The position numbers and the translations under genes were made by a program. The notes beneath the pieces are model-generated. The model saw only the letters and a list, made by a program, of their open reading frames with translations. It did no database searches and was not told the origin of the DNA. Positions 55,098 to 64,000 of a stretch of 64,000 nt of DNA are shown in pieces (the first letter of the stretch is position 1; every line of letters starts with the position of its first letter). Origin of the DNA: Tolypothrix brevis GSE-NOS-MK-07-07A. Lineage in GTDB: Bacteria > Cyanobacteriota > Cyanobacteriia > Cyanobacteriales > Nostocaceae. The DNA lies in NCBI GenBank assembly GCA_019358985.1, contig JAHHIJ010000014.1:87265-151264 (forward strand), given 5' to 3'.

Positions 55098-56045
55098 CTA
55101 GCAACTTGGGTTATTAATCGATTGCAAAATCTCCTCATCCACAGAAAAATCAACTTCAGCCTGATCTTGCTTCTGGGCAAGATAATCATTTTCCAACGAA
55201 TTTTGTAGCCCAGAAATTAAATCATACTCAGGCTGCCAATTTAATTGAGTCATGGCTTTATTTACCGATGCAAAGAAATGTTGCACCCGCATGGGGAAAG
55301 CTTTGCGTTTGCCAAAATCAAACTTTTTCGGGTCATAATGGACAATTTTCACTGATTCAGGGGATTTGCCAGCCGCAACAGCACAAGCACGAGCTAAACC
55401 ATCAAAAGTGACAAAGCGATCGCCTGATACGTTGTAAATTTGCCCTATTGCCTGTTTATTACCTACAATCTTAGTCATTGCTTTTGCTAAGTCTTCTACA
55501 TGACCAAATTGGGTGATATGCATTCCATTACCGGGGATGGGAATCGGGCGATCGCGCACAATTCTATCAAAAAACCAACTTTCCAACTCATTATAATTAC
55601 TGGGACCATAAATGTAAGTTGGACGAATCGACGTAAAAGGCAATCCCGATTGTGTTAAAAATGCTTCCGTTTCGTGCTTACCTTTGTGGCGACTTTTTGG
55701 ATCTACTGCATCCCCTTCTACATGAGGCATTTGGTCTGATTTGAGATACACCCCAGCCGAACTCATATAAACAAAATGTTGCACTCTGCCTTGAAAAATT
55801 TCCGCCAGTGGTTGAGTATCAGTAAGTTCCCGTCCGTTATTGTCAAAAATGACATCAAAGTTTTCTTGTGATAACTTTTCTTTAAGCTGTGTCGCGTCAG
55901 TGCGATCGCCTATAATTTGTTCTACTTGTTCGGGTGCTGGACGATTACCACGATTGAACAGTACCACTTTATGTCCGGATTCCACCAGCAGCTTCGTCAG
56001 GTAGACCCCGATGAATCGAGTACCACCCATAATTAAAATTCGCAT
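55098..56045 (-). CDS. CSP41-like NAD-dependent epimerase/dehydratase family protein
   Basis: 315 residues, atypical SDR fold: GGTRFIGVYL (8-17), YMSSAGVY and RPTYIYGP. The sequence resembles the cyanobacterial relative of plant CSP41b, an RNA-binding SDR of chloroplasts, more than sugar epimerases; the catalytic Tyr-Lys pair is not in the usual YxxxK form. A role in RNA binding or stability is inferred from the family. Confidence 0.75.
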   Translation of the reverse strand: MRILIMGGTRFIGVYLTKLLVESGHKVVLFNRGNRPAPEQVEQIIGDRTDATQLKEKLSQENFDVIFDNNGRELTDTQPLAEIFQGRVQHFVYMSSAGVYLKSDQMPHVEGDAVDPKSRHKGKHETEAFLTQSGLPFTSIRPTYIYGPSNYNELESWFFDRIVRDRPIPIPGNGMHITQFGHVEDLAKAMTKIVGNKQAIGQIYNVSGDRFVTFDGLARACAVAAGKSPESVKIVHYDPKKFDFGKRKAFPMRVQHFFASVNKAMTQLNWQPEYDLISGLQNSLENDYLAQKQDQAEVDFSVDEEILQSINNPSC

Positions 56046-56363
56046 AAATTTCCCAATTTATCTCAGTAGTAGGGGCGCTTAAGGTAAGGGCTAGGAGTCT
56101 GTGAAGGACTAATTGGGGGATAGATTTTCTGTAGAGACAGCGATTCTCTCTAACTGGAGTTTAGGAGGTTATCCGGTTCTAGCCCAAGCACCTAAGCGCC
56201 CCCAATTTGAGGTTATCAGGTTGCGGCTCACCAGTGGAAACTCTTTTATAAGAATTACGTCTTTTGATGGAGGTGGGACGCTTCCCATTAATTAATTACA
56301 ACCGGAAGTTTTTAGTTAACTTTATAACTACGACAGCGTGTTTTCTACCAATTACAGTTAGCA
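56046..56363. other. 318-base intergenic region
   Basis: Divergent promoters of the CSP41-like gene and the glycosyltransferase should be here. One GAGACAGCGATTCTCTC repeat copy lies at about 56133; an open frame at 56113-56295 lacks any family pattern. Nothing else stands out. Confidence 0.4.
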
Positions 56364-57509
56364 GTGCCCTTGAAATATGCTTTAGTTCATGAGTGGCTTA
56401 CACCCAAAGCCACAGGCGGATCAGAACTCGTTGTGCGGGAGATTCTGAATCACATTGATGCTGATTTGTATGCCCTGATCGACTTTGAATCTACTAATCC
56501 TGAAAGTTATTTATACAAACGTCGAATTGGCACAACCTTTCTTCAGCATTTTCCCTTTGCCCGCGATGGTGTTCAAAAATACTTGCCATTTTTACCCCTG
56601 GCAATTGAACAACTAGATTTACGGGAGTATGACATAATTTTGTCTTCATCCCACGCCGTTGCTAAAGGCATTCTCACCACTCCCGATCAGTTGCATATTT
56701 GTTACTGCCATAGTCCCATGCGTTATGCCTGGGATTTGACTTTTGATTATTTAAAAGCAAGTAAATTAGGCAATGGTTTACCAGGTTTGGCAACGCGGTA
56801 TTTACTGCATCGTTTGCGCTTTTGGGATGTGTTAACAGCAAATCGGGTTGATTATTTTCTTGCAAACTCACAGCATACAGCTCGTCGAATTTGGCGCTGC
56901 TATCGACGAGAAGCAAAAGTAATTTATCCACCGGTGAATATTGAAGGATTACCATTTTTTCCTCAGAAAGAGGATTTTTACCTAATAGTTTCCCGGTTAG
57001 TCAGCTACAAACAAGTATCTTTAATTGTCCGAGCGTTTAATCAACTGCAACGACCTTTAGTAGTAATTGGTACAGGACCAGAGATGAAAAAAATTCAGGA
57101 AATAGCGGATTCTCATATACAAATACTGGGTTGGCAACCTGATGATGTAGTAAAAAAATATATGGCTAGTGCCAAAGCCTTTGTGTATGCAGCTTGTGAA
57201 GACTTTGGCATTGCCTTAGTAGAAGCACAAGCTTGTGGTACGCCGGTGATTGCTTATGGTGCGGGTGGTGCTTTAGAAACTGTACGCGATATTCGCACTA
57301 GTGAAGTGGGTACAGGGACGGGTATATTCTTTCAAAATCAGACTCAGAGAGACCTTGTAGAGGCAGTAGAAGCCTTTGAAGCATACGAAGGTAAGTTTAA
57401 TCCAGAATATGCGCGATCGCACGCTGCTCAATTTAATGTGCAAACATTTGCAAAACATTATCTAGATTTTTTAAATGCGTGCAACGAAAAAAGACCATCC
57501 TTGGGGTAA
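56364..57509 (+). CDS. Family 4 glycosyltransferase
   Basis: 381 residues, start GTG (a TTG two codons on is an alternative). GT-B fold: HEWLTPKATGGSELVVREIL near the N-terminus, the acceptor-type ICYCHSPMRYAWD, donor-domain GTGPEMKKIQEIA and the nucleotide-sugar motif EDFGIALVEAQACGTPVIAY (about 290-310). It retains the ordinary EX7E glutamates. It would add a sugar to a lipid-linked polysaccharide. It is followed by the sugar-phosphate transferase and GDP-fucose genes, which suggests one surface-glycan set. Confidence 0.88.
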   Translation: MPLKYALVHEWLTPKATGGSELVVREILNHIDADLYALIDFESTNPESYLYKRRIGTTFLQHFPFARDGVQKYLPFLPLAIEQLDLREYDIILSSSHAVAKGILTTPDQLHICYCHSPMRYAWDLTFDYLKASKLGNGLPGLATRYLLHRLRFWDVLTANRVDYFLANSQHTARRIWRCYRREAKVIYPPVNIEGLPFFPQKEDFYLIVSRLVSYKQVSLIVRAFNQLQRPLVVIGTGPEMKKIQEIADSHIQILGWQPDDVVKKYMASAKAFVYAACEDFGIALVEAQACGTPVIAYGAGGALETVRDIRTSEVGTGTGIFFQNQTQRDLVEAVEAFEAYEGKFNPEYARSHAAQFNVQTFAKHYLDFLNACNEKRPSLG

Positions 57510-57618
57510 AGGTCTGAATTTTTGCAATAGTTTTGTAGGCTTTTGGAAAATTATCCCCAGAAGCGCCTCCGAAAGGCTTTAAGATTGGGACTATGTGTGG
57601 TGTGGATTATTTAGGAGT

Positions 57619-58383
57619 ATGATGACTGCCCAGAGCTCACTCCTCTCCGGCAAGCGGCGAAGCCTACGGCAAGATGCTAGCGCGTCTATGCGTACTTTCT
57701 TGAAAGGTGGTCAAAAAACCAAGACACCTAAATTTAAACCCAAAGCATTGACTTTACAAGGTTTAAACGGAAAGTTTGTCAAGCGACTGTTCGACATTTT
57801 GTTTTCGCTGTTAGTACTGATATTGTTTTCGCCTGTTTATTTAGTTTTGACCTTACTGATTGCTTCTAGCTCACAAGGTCCGATTTTTTATATACAAGAA
57901 CGAGTCGGCAAAAACTACAAACCATTTAATTGTATTAAGTTCCGAACAATGGTGAGCAATGCTGACGAGGTTCTCATGCAAATGATGGAAACATCACCGG
58001 AATTGCGGCAAGAGTTTGAGGCTAGTTTTAAGCTCAAACATGACCCCAGGATCACAAAAATTGGTCGATTTTTGCGAATTACCAGCTTAGACGAGTTTCC
58101 CCAATTTTGGAACGTTTTAAAAGGGGATATGAGTGTTGTTGGTCCCCGACCTTTAGTAGAGGAAGAACTGCCAAAATACGGGTCTGCCATCGATCAAATT
58201 TTAACTATCCGACCAGGAATTACGGGATTGTGGCAAGTTTCAGGGCGCAATGACATTCCCTACCCTCGGAGAGTTCAAATAGACCTACATTATGTCAAAT
58301 TTGGCAATCTTTGGCTCGATTTATGGATCATCTTGAAAACTGTTGGTGTTGTGGTTATCCCAAAAAATAACGGTGCGTATTGA
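57619..58383 (+). CDS. Polyprenyl-phosphate hexose-1-phosphate transferase (bacterial sugar transferase)
   Basis: About 254 residues; ATGs at 57619 and 57622 follow TTAGGAG. One membrane helix (about 57-82) precedes the WbaP/ExoY-type catalytic domain with KFRTMVSNAD, KIGRFLRITSLDEFPQFWNV and VVGPRPLVEEEL. It loads the first sugar phosphate on undecaprenyl phosphate. The first 40 residues (SGKRRSLRQDASASMRT) are encoded by a dispersed GCAAGCGGCG/GCCTACGGC repeat and probably add nothing. Confidence 0.9.
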   Translation: MMTAQSSLLSGKRRSLRQDASASMRTFLKGGQKTKTPKFKPKALTLQGLNGKFVKRLFDILFSLLVLILFSPVYLVLTLLIASSSQGPIFYIQERVGKNYKPFNCIKFRTMVSNADEVLMQMMETSPELRQEFEASFKLKHDPRITKIGRFLRITSLDEFPQFWNVLKGDMSVVGPRPLVEEELPKYGSAIDQILTIRPGITGLWQVSGRNDIPYPRRVQIDLHYVKFGNLWLDLWIILKTVGVVVIPKNNGAY

Positions 58384-58406
58384 TTTCTACAAGCCGCACA
58401 AAGAGT

Positions 58407-58488
58407 GCAAAGCTCAGAGAGTGGCTCTTGGAATGCTTCCAAGAGCCACTCTCGTCGCCACAGGGATATTCCCCGTGGCAGACTTTGC
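58407..58488 (+). ncRNA. Candidate structured RNA: three-helix junction after the sugar transferase gene
   Basis: An outer helix GCAAAG (58407-58412) with CTTTGC (58483-58488) encloses two hairpins: a perfect 17-bp stem, GAGAGTGGCTCTTGGAA with its complement around TGC (58417-58453), and GCCACAGGG with CCCCGTGGC (58457-58479). It lies in the 3' region of the gene upstream of a terminator. It could be an mRNA-stabilising element, a processed RNA or a mobile repeat; I do not recognise a known class. Confidence 0.5.
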
Positions 58489-58554
58489 GACTTCTAGTCA
58501 TAGGAGGTTCAAAACCTAATTGTTTTGGCAGCACAAAAGTAAACAAATCACAAG

Positions 58555-58582
58555 CCCACAGCTATCAGCATGTGGGATTTTT
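58555..58582 (+). terminator. Rho-independent terminator
   Basis: CCCACA, ten-base loop, TGTGGG, then ATTTTT. It lies 170 bases after the sugar transferase stop and would end the transcript that contains the structured element at 58407. Confidence 0.7.
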
Positions 58583-58587
58583 AATTT

Positions 58588-58679
58588 AGGACTTACGCAA
58601 AAACTCTCTCGCTGCTCTTATTCCTCTGTCAACTCCGTGTCCTCTGCGGTTCGTTTTTTCATAATTTTGCGTAAGTCCT
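58588..58679. mobile_element. 92-bp MITE-like element with 15-bp inverted ends
   Basis: AGGACTTACGCAAAA (58588-58602) and TTTTGCGTAAGTCCT (58665-58679) are perfect inverted ends around a short unique core with CCTCTGCGG. It is non-coding. The rest up to 58953 shows nothing beyond a likely gmd promoter. Confidence 0.75.
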
Positions 58680-58953
58680 GTAATTGTTAAATTTCATCCT
58701 ATCTTCATAAAAACTACATTTCCATGAAATTCTGGTAAAGATAAAAAAATTATACAGAATTAGATCAAGTTTACGGAATAAAGGTAAGGGGAATAACGTA
58801 AAAATACTTAATTTCAAGTATTTTTGCTTAAGTTTTTAGCACCAATGCCAACGAAATTCGTAGGTTTCCCATTGGGCAATTGGACAATTAACTGCTAGGT
58901 TGTATCAGTTTGCCTGTATTTATTTAATCAAAAACGACAAGGGATAATTGAGC

Positions 58954-60033
58954 ATGACCCAACTAAAGCGAGCGTTAATTACTGGTATTACAGGTCAAGA
59001 TGGTTCATATCTGAGTGAGTTTCTGCTAGATCAAGGTTATGAAGTTCATGGTATTATTCGCCGGACTTCTACTTTCAACACAGACCGCATCGATCACATT
59101 TATGAAGATCCTCATAAAGAAGGAGTGCGGTTATTTCTTCACTACGGAGACCTGACAGACGGTACCACACTGCGCCGTATTTTAGAAGAAGTTCAGCCTA
59201 TAGAAATTTACAACCTGGGCGCTCAATCTCATGTACGTGTAAGTTTTGATTCACCTGAATACACGGTGGATGCAGTCGGAATGGGAACTCTGCGTTTGTT
59301 GGAAGCGATTCGTGACTATCAACATCGCACTGGTATTCGAGTGCGATTTTACCAAGCAGGTTCTTCGGAAATGTATGGTTTGGTACAAGCTGTGCCACAA
59401 AACGAGACAACACCCTTTTACCCCCGCAGTCCCTATGCTTGTGCTAAGGTTTACGCTCACTGGCAAACGGTGAATTACCGCGAATCTTACAACATGTTTG
59501 CTTGTAATGGCATTCTGTTTAACCATGAATCGCCCAGACGGGGTGAAACATTTGTCACGCGCAAGATTACAATGGCAGTCGCCAAGATTTTTGCTGGTAA
59601 ACAGAAAAAACTTTACATGGGCAATCTTGATTCCAAACGGGATTGGGGCTACGCTAAAGATTATGTAAAGGCGATGTGGCTGATGTTACAAAAAGACCAG
59701 CCAGACGATTATGTAATTGCCACCAATGAAACTCATACAGTACGGGAATTTTTGGATTTAGCGTTTGGTTATGTAAACCTGAAATGGGAAGATTATGTTG
59801 AGTTCGACGGGCGTTATCTGCGACCATCTGAAGTAGACTTGTTGATCGGCGATTCTACCAAAGCACGACAAAAGTTAGGCTGGGAACCATCGGTAACATT
59901 TAACCAATTAGTATCGCTGATGATGGAAGCAGATTTGCAAGCACTCGGTTGCACTTCCCCAAATGGACATGGTTCGGAAATGCCTCATGATATTGCTACT
60001 GTTCGTCAAGAACTGGGTGTTCTCCACTTCTGA
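58954..60033 (+). CDS. gmd: GDP-mannose 4,6-dehydratase
   Basis: 359 residues from [14 protein letters not shown]. The SDR glycine motif [10 protein letters not shown] (about 11-20), [19 protein letters not shown] and the YxxxK motif in [12 protein letters not shown] are all present. It converts GDP-D-mannose to the 4-keto-6-deoxy form, first step to GDP-L-fucose. The next enzyme follows 25 bases downstream. A TTG six bases upstream is an alternative start. Confidence 0.94.
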   Translation: MTQLKRALITGITGQDGSYLSEFLLDQGYEVHGIIRRTSTFNTDRIDHIYEDPHKEGVRLFLHYGDLTDGTTLRRILEEVQPIEIYNLGAQSHVRVSFDSPEYTVDAVGMGTLRLLEAIRDYQHRTGIRVRFYQAGSSEMYGLVQAVPQNETTPFYPRSPYACAKVYAHWQTVNYRESYNMFACNGILFNHESPRRGETFVTRKITMAVAKIFAGKQKKLYMGNLDSKRDWGYAKDYVKAMWLMLQKDQPDDYVIATNETHTVREFLDLAFGYVNLKWEDYVEFDGRYLRPSEVDLLIGDSTKARQKLGWEPSVTFNQLVSLMMEADLQALGCTSPNGHGSEMPHDIATVRQELGVLHF

Positions 60034-60058
60034 TTAATACACCGATAAGGAGAAAAAT

Positions 60059-61003
60059 ATGACCGCCTTAGAACTGAAAAATAAACGAATTCTCGTTACC
60101 GGTGGGGCTGGGTTTCTGGGGCGTCAGGTAATAGAGAAGCTGTGTAAGGCTGGAGCCGATCGCCAGAAAATTACAGTTACGCGATCGCTTGACTGCGATT
60201 TACGTATCTGGGAAAATTGCCAACGCGCAGCTGACCAACAAGATATTATTATCCACCTAGCAGCTCACGTTGGCGGTATCGGTCTCAACCGGGAAAAACC
60301 CGCAGAGTTGTTCTACGACAACTTGATGATGGGTACACAGTTGATTCACGCGGCTTATCAAGCTGGAGTCGAAAAATTTGTTTGTGTTGGCACTATTTGT
60401 GCATATCCCAAATTTACTCCAGTGCCATTCAAAGAAGATGATATTTGGAATGGCTACCCAGAAGAAACCAACGCTCCCTATGGAATTGCCAAAAAAGCGC
60501 TTTTAGTTCAACTGCAATCTTACCGCCAGCAATACAACTTTAATGGTATTTATCTTCTGCCTGTAAATTTATACGGACCTGAAGATAATTTTGACCCCAG
60601 TAGTTCCCATGTCATCCCAGCGTTAATTCGCAAAGTTCATGAAGCGCAAATTCAGGGAGAAAAGAAACTTCCAGTTTGGGGTGATGGCAGTCCGACTCGC
60701 GAATTTCTTTATTCAGAAGATGCAGCGCGGGGCATTGTCATGGGCACTCAATTCTACAACGATTTTGAACCGGTTAACTTGGGAACTGGTTACGAAATCT
60801 CCATCCGCGATTTGATTAATCTGATTTGCGAATTGATGGAGTTTGACGGCGAAATTATTTGGGAAACCAACCAGCCAAATGGTCAACCCCGTCGCTGTTT
60901 GGATACCGAACGGGCGAAACAAGCCTTTGGTTTCACCGCGAATGTAGACTTTAAGCAGGGGCTGAAAAATACCATCGAGTGGTATCGTCAACACGCTGCA
61001 TAA
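60059..61003 (+). CDS. fcl: GDP-L-fucose synthase
   Basis: 314 residues. [14 protein letters not shown] (16-29), the catalytic Ser-type VGTICAYP, and YxxxK in [10 protein letters not shown] are visible, with the substrate-binding [11 protein letters not shown]. It epimerises and reduces GDP-4-keto-6-deoxymannose to GDP-L-fucose with NADPH. AAGGAGAA precedes the ATG. It forms an operon with gmd, feeding the glycosyltransferases at 56.3-58.4 kb. Confidence 0.93.
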   Translation: MTALELKNKRILVTGGAGFLGRQVIEKLCKAGADRQKITVTRSLDCDLRIWENCQRAADQQDIIIHLAAHVGGIGLNREKPAELFYDNLMMGTQLIHAAYQAGVEKFVCVGTICAYPKFTPVPFKEDDIWNGYPEETNAPYGIAKKALLVQLQSYRQQYNFNGIYLLPVNLYGPEDNFDPSSSHVIPALIRKVHEAQIQGEKKLPVWGDGSPTREFLYSEDAARGIVMGTQFYNDFEPVNLGTGYEISIRDLINLICELMEFDGEIIWETNQPNGQPRRCLDTERAKQAFGFTANVDFKQGLKNTIEWYRQHAA

Positions 61004-61075
61004 TTTTAGGTGGGCATGGGAGCATCCCAGTTTTGCAAAAAGCCCACAGGCTATAAGCCTTGGGCTATACAAACG

Positions 61076-61125
61076 AAGCCCACCGACCTGGGCTAGAAGA
61101 ACTCTTAGCCCAGGTCGGTGGGCTT
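61076..61125. terminator. Perfect 20-bp hairpin after fcl
   Basis: AAGCCCACCGACCTGGGCTA, ten-base loop, then the exact complement. No T-run follows on either strand, so it may be a repeat-derived mRNA end or a bidirectional barrier. The GGGCTAT and GCCCACC words recur around it up to 61320; no gene is seen at 61004-61333. Confidence 0.6.
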
Positions 61126-61333
61126 GGTTCTTCTAGCCGCACCCTTCTAGTAGAGCATCCTTGACGATTGCCGGATAAATTTTGCCATTAATCATTGAAA
61201 ACGTCTTTGCAAAACTTGAAAACCTCTATCCGGTGATCGACGATTAAGGTCTACTAGGGTGTCGGGTAAAATATTTGTTCAAAAGTGGGATGCTCCCGGT
61301 GGGCATTGCCCACCTTGAAGAATTTAAAATTAA

Positions 61334-62050
61334 TCAGCCTCCCAAACCTCGCAGCAAGGCTTCTACCCTTGCCACACCATCTGAGTCATTGCGTCGTTGA
61401 TATAAGTCACGCGCTTTATTAAGCACATTACTCGCTTCTTTGGCTTTTCGCCGTTGCTTGAACATTGAACCCATCAACTCATAAGTTTGGGCATAATTCT
61501 TATCAATGTTAATCGCTTGGTCGTAAGCCCACATAGCTGCTTCATAGTCTCCCAGACGGGATTGTGTCACACCCAACCCCAAATAGGCATTAATGTTGTT
61601 GCGGTTAAGCTGTATCGCTTTACGATAAGCTTCCTTCGCTCCAGCTGTATCTCCCAAATTTCCTTTGATATAACCTACAGCATAGAAAAAATCGCCATTG
61701 TTGGGGTCAATGCCAAGAGCGCGACGGTAAGCTGATAACGCTGCTGGGAAATTTCCTTGTATGGCGTATAAGTAGCCTATGCCAGAATGAATTTTGGCAT
61801 TCTTTGGCTCCATCGCTACTGCTTGTTGATAAACAGAAATTGCGCCATTATAGTCTCCAGCCTTCACCAACCGCCGTCCATCTTCTAGCAATTGCTTTAA
61901 CTCTGCACTTCTAGCTTGCGCTACTGTTACCTGAGCCTGAGCCACCGAGGGGATTGTAGCTGCAAAACCACTCAATAAAAGAACACTTAATAACAATGAT
62001 GCCTGCTTGTACACCGTAATTATCCTGAAATATTTGGCAATTTTTTTCAC
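61334..62050 (-). CDS. Exported TPR-repeat protein
   Basis: 238 residues. An N-terminal signal peptide (about 17-40, SLLLSVLLLSGFAA, probable cut after AQA) leads to about five TPR units (about 50-215), such as YNGAISVYQQAVAMEPKN and FPAALSAYRRALGIDPNN. It should act as a protein-binding scaffold in the periplasm or lumen. The partner is unknown. Confidence 0.85.
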   Translation of the reverse strand: MKKIAKYFRIITVYKQASLLLSVLLLSGFAATIPSVAQAQVTVAQARSAELKQLLEDGRRLVKAGDYNGAISVYQQAVAMEPKNAKIHSGIGYLYAIQGNFPAALSAYRRALGIDPNNGDFFYAVGYIKGNLGDTAGAKEAYRKAIQLNRNNINAYLGLGVTQSRLGDYEAAMWAYDQAINIDKNYAQTYELMGSMFKQRRKAKEASNVLNKARDLYQRRNDSDGVARVEALLRGLGG

Positions 62051-62322
62051 ACGAGGTGTAATTGCATGTACATTAAAACAAAAATATTCAGTTTTGAAAA
62101 CTGTATTTATTCTGTTTTCATGCTTATTATTGATGCATTACACTCATCCGAATAACGTTAGCGCCGTTGCGCTATGAGTCTTGGCTGATACCATAATGAT
62201 ATTGAAAAAGTTACATATGGTGGCAAACAACAATACCATCATCACTATATCTAAATACTCTATTCCAAATCTAAAATCCGGTTAGAAGCACACAACAGAC
62301 GTAACGCTCAAGAGGCTAATTT

Positions 62323-62652
62323 ATGATTTTAACCACAACCGATGTAATTCAGGGTTCTGTCGTTCAGTCATATTTAGGTATTGTCACGGCAGAAGTCGTC
62401 TACGGTAGCAATTTCCTACGGGATTTTTTCGCTAGCATTCGGGATATTGTTGGTGGACGCACCGGCAGCTATGAGCGCTTATTTGAGCAAGGTCAACGTA
62501 AGGCACTACAAGAGTTAGAACAGCGGGCATTGCGTTTAGGGGCAGATGCTGTTGTCGGCATTGAATTTGACACTGGCACGATTAATGTTGACCAGTCAGG
62601 TGTTTTGTTGTTAATTACCGCGACGGGCACCGCTATCAAACTACGATCTTAA
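62323..62652 (+). CDS. YbjQ family (UPF0145) protein
   Basis: 109 residues. The pattern ILTTTDVIQGSVVQSYLGIV, then YERLFEQGQRKALQELEQ and GADAVVGIEFD, is the YbjQ fold, a small pentameric family once described as heavy-metal-binding. Function not settled. It stands alone. Confidence 0.85.
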   Translation: MILTTTDVIQGSVVQSYLGIVTAEVVYGSNFLRDFFASIRDIVGGRTGSYERLFEQGQRKALQELEQRALRLGADAVVGIEFDTGTINVDQSGVLLLITATGTAIKLRS

Positions 62653-63147
62653 GGAATGCTTTGAATACCTGATGTGCAGCTTTCTATTTTTGTTCCCTTT
62701 TTATGTAAGGGGACTGGGGACTGGGGACTGGGGACTGGGGACTGGGAAAGATTTCGTTGGGGTATCCAAATCTTAAAAAATTTTTCTCCAGTACCCAGTC
62801 CCCAGTTCTATTTACAGCTTAATAACTAACTATAGGTCTCATATTTGATTGCGTGAAATACACGTAGGGTGCGTTATGCAAAAGTGTTAACGCACCATCC
62901 TAAGGCTTTGGTGCCGTACTTTCCTCGATAACACATCCTACTTATTAATTATTAATTTATAATTTGAAGCTCTTTCAAGAGTTATATTAAATAGTATTAA
63001 AACCTCATGTCAATTTGATCCTAAAGATAGAGCTAGCAAATATTTCTATTGATAGATATAAAAAATAAACAATAGCAATTTAATCTTATAAACCAGCAAC
63101 AATATAGTTAAAAAAATTTGCTGAGATTCTTAAGGAGAAGAGAAGCT
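62653..63147. other. 495-base intergenic region with micro-repeats
   Basis: No gene. GGGGACT heptamers repeat about five times at 62707-62744, with a complementary CCCAGTCCCCAG at 62805-62817, so a large hairpin can form. A GCGTTATGCAAAAGTGTTAACGC inverted segment lies at about 62870-62893. The rest is AT-rich upstream DNA of the next gene. Confidence 0.5.
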
Positions 63148-63774
63148 ATGTCATACGTAAATAGAACTGGGGATGAGGTAATTAATGAGCCTGTGGTGGT
63201 TGGTAGAGTTGCTGATTATCACGATCGCGTTCGTTGGGGTCCGATTATTTCTGGTTTGTTAGTTTCCCTAGCTACGCAATTGATTTTAAGCGCTTTATTC
63301 GCAGCGATCGGCGCAGGTACTATTGCAACTTCTGGCGCCCCTAGAACAAATGCTTCTGATGTTGCTGGAAATGTGGGAATTTGGTCAACTATTGGTTTGC
63401 TAATTTCCCTATTTACTGGTGGTTGGGTAACTGCTCGCGCTTGTGGTCCGATGAACCGCAGCACCGCTCTTCTCAATGGGGCAATTCTCTGGGCTACCAC
63501 TTTAGCAGTTAGCTCTTGGCTCTTGGCTAGTGGTGTATCAGGTGCTTTTGGTGTTGCTGCCTCAAACGCTGGTGAAGTGATTAACCAAGTGCAACAACAA
63601 GGTGGTGTGAACGTACCCCGAACCAATGTAAGTGCTCAAGAAGCTCGCAATATTGCTGGTACAACATCTAGAGGTTTGTGGTGGTTTGTATTCGGTTCTT
63701 TGCTAGGTTTAGTTGCATCAATGATTGGAGCGGTGACTGGTGCTCGCAATCCACGTACTAATACTTACACTTAA
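63148..63774 (+). CDS. Hypothetical membrane protein (four helices)
   Basis: 208 residues from MSYVNRTGDEV, with AAGGAGAAGAGAAG just upstream; 10 more in-frame residues are possible. Hydrophobic helices lie at about 33-57, 74-92, 105-127 and 178-200; a Val/Asn-rich loop (INQVQQQGGVNVPRTNVSAQ) separates the last two. Similar small membrane proteins are common in cyanobacteria, with no known function. Confidence 0.7.
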   Translation: MSYVNRTGDEVINEPVVVGRVADYHDRVRWGPIISGLLVSLATQLILSALFAAIGAGTIATSGAPRTNASDVAGNVGIWSTIGLLISLFTGGWVTARACGPMNRSTALLNGAILWATTLAVSSWLLASGVSGAFGVAASNAGEVINQVQQQGGVNVPRTNVSAQEARNIAGTTSRGLWWFVFGSLLGLVASMIGAVTGARNPRTNTYT

Positions 63775-63807
63775 AAAATTAGTATGTAAATTAATTTCCA
63801 TACTTTG

Positions 63808-63835
63808 AAAAAGCACCTCGAAAAAGGTGCTTTTT
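63808..63835 (+). terminator. Rho-independent terminator
   Basis: AAAAAGCACCT, six-base loop, AGGTGCTTTTT. Placed 34 bases after the stop of the membrane protein gene; the A-rich and T-rich arms allow it to work in both directions. Confidence 0.85.
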
Positions 63836-63852
63836 GCTATTTGTTTAGATTA

Positions 63853-64000
63853 TTTATTGTAAAGACGTTCCGCATTTATTGTAAAGACGTTCCGCATTTA
63901 TTGTAAAGACGTTCCGCATTTATTGTAAAGACGTTCCGCATTTATTGTAAAGACGTTCCGCATTTATTGTAAAGACGTTCCGCATTTATTGTAAAGACGT
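63853..64000. repeat. 22-bp tandem array running off the window
   Basis: Identical units TTTATTGTAAAGACGTTCCGCA start at 63853 and every 22 bases after (63875, 63897, 63919, 63941, 63963, 63985); six complete copies and a partial. No spacers are present, so it is not CRISPR. The AGACGTTCCGC core is one arm of the dispersed GACGTTCC/GGAACGTC palindrome. Its full length is unknown. Confidence 0.9.

Noticed and set aside
56113..56295. 60-residue frame upstream of the glycosyltransferase
   Set aside because: It begins in a dispersed repeat and shows no domain pattern; more likely leader DNA.
63853..64000. CRISPR array
   Set aside because: Units are contiguous and have no spacers; no cas genes are nearby. 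The NsiR1 and 39-bp arrays were rejected as CRISPR for similar reasons: their units contain promoters and hairpins, not spacers.

Overview
The window reads as chromosome of a filamentous, heterocyst-forming cyanobacterium (Nostocales; Nostoc, Calothrix or Tolypothrix type). The grounds are frequent GCGATCGC (HIP1) octamers, a hetF gene with a tandem array of NsiR1-type small RNA genes upstream, a GroEL2-type chaperonin, a Ycf51 family gene, an AgrE-type arginine dihydrolase, and the dense short palindromes and micro-repeats common in these genomes. No rRNA or tRNA gene was recognised. All positions and repeat counts were worked out by eye; no search was run.

Layout. 0-4.1 kb: groEL2 under a perfect CIRCE operator, a WecA/MraY-like transferase, fabG. 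4.2-5.4 kb: an IS110-type recombinase. About 5.5-12.0 kb: an atypical island with no HIP1 octamer, holding a P-loop ATPase, a broken tyrosine recombinase, an 854-residue Asn-Pro-repeat protein, two tandem paralogous small proteins and small ORFs. 12-18.6 kb: hypotheticals, a MurT/GatD pair, a HicB-like protein, a DUF6883/DUF4926 pair, a Uma2 protein. 18.7-24.4 kb: hetF and nine NsiR1-type units, interrupted by a TnpB transposon. 24.5-33 kb: subtilase, a ParD/ParE-like pair, a second TnpB transposon, a desaturase, and a TetR regulator fused to an integrase-like domain. 33-45.6 kb: agrE, membrane proteins, a two-gene module sharing a glycine-rich motif, an O-antigen-ligase-like protein, Ycf51, TspO, a VanX-like dipeptidase and a Crp-type regulator. 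45.6-54.2 kb: an IS607-type TnpB element abutting a DUF2232 gene, cobT-like gene, hisS, aldehyde dehydrogenase. 54.4-61 kb: nitrilase pseudogene, a CSP41-like protein, and a surface polysaccharide set (two transferases, gmd, fcl). 61-64 kb: TPR protein, YbjQ, a membrane protein and a 22-bp tandem array running off the end.

How parts connect. hetF is transcribed leftward and the NsiR1 units rightward; the proximal unit lies antisense to the probable hetF leader, and eight of nine units keep a TCCGGA box at one invariant distance, the class of promoter tied to HetR-dependent expression. gmd and fcl would supply GDP-L-fucose to the adjacent glycosyltransferases. MurT and GatD together would amidate lipid II. 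Most intergenic space is filled by mobile elements and palindromic repeats.
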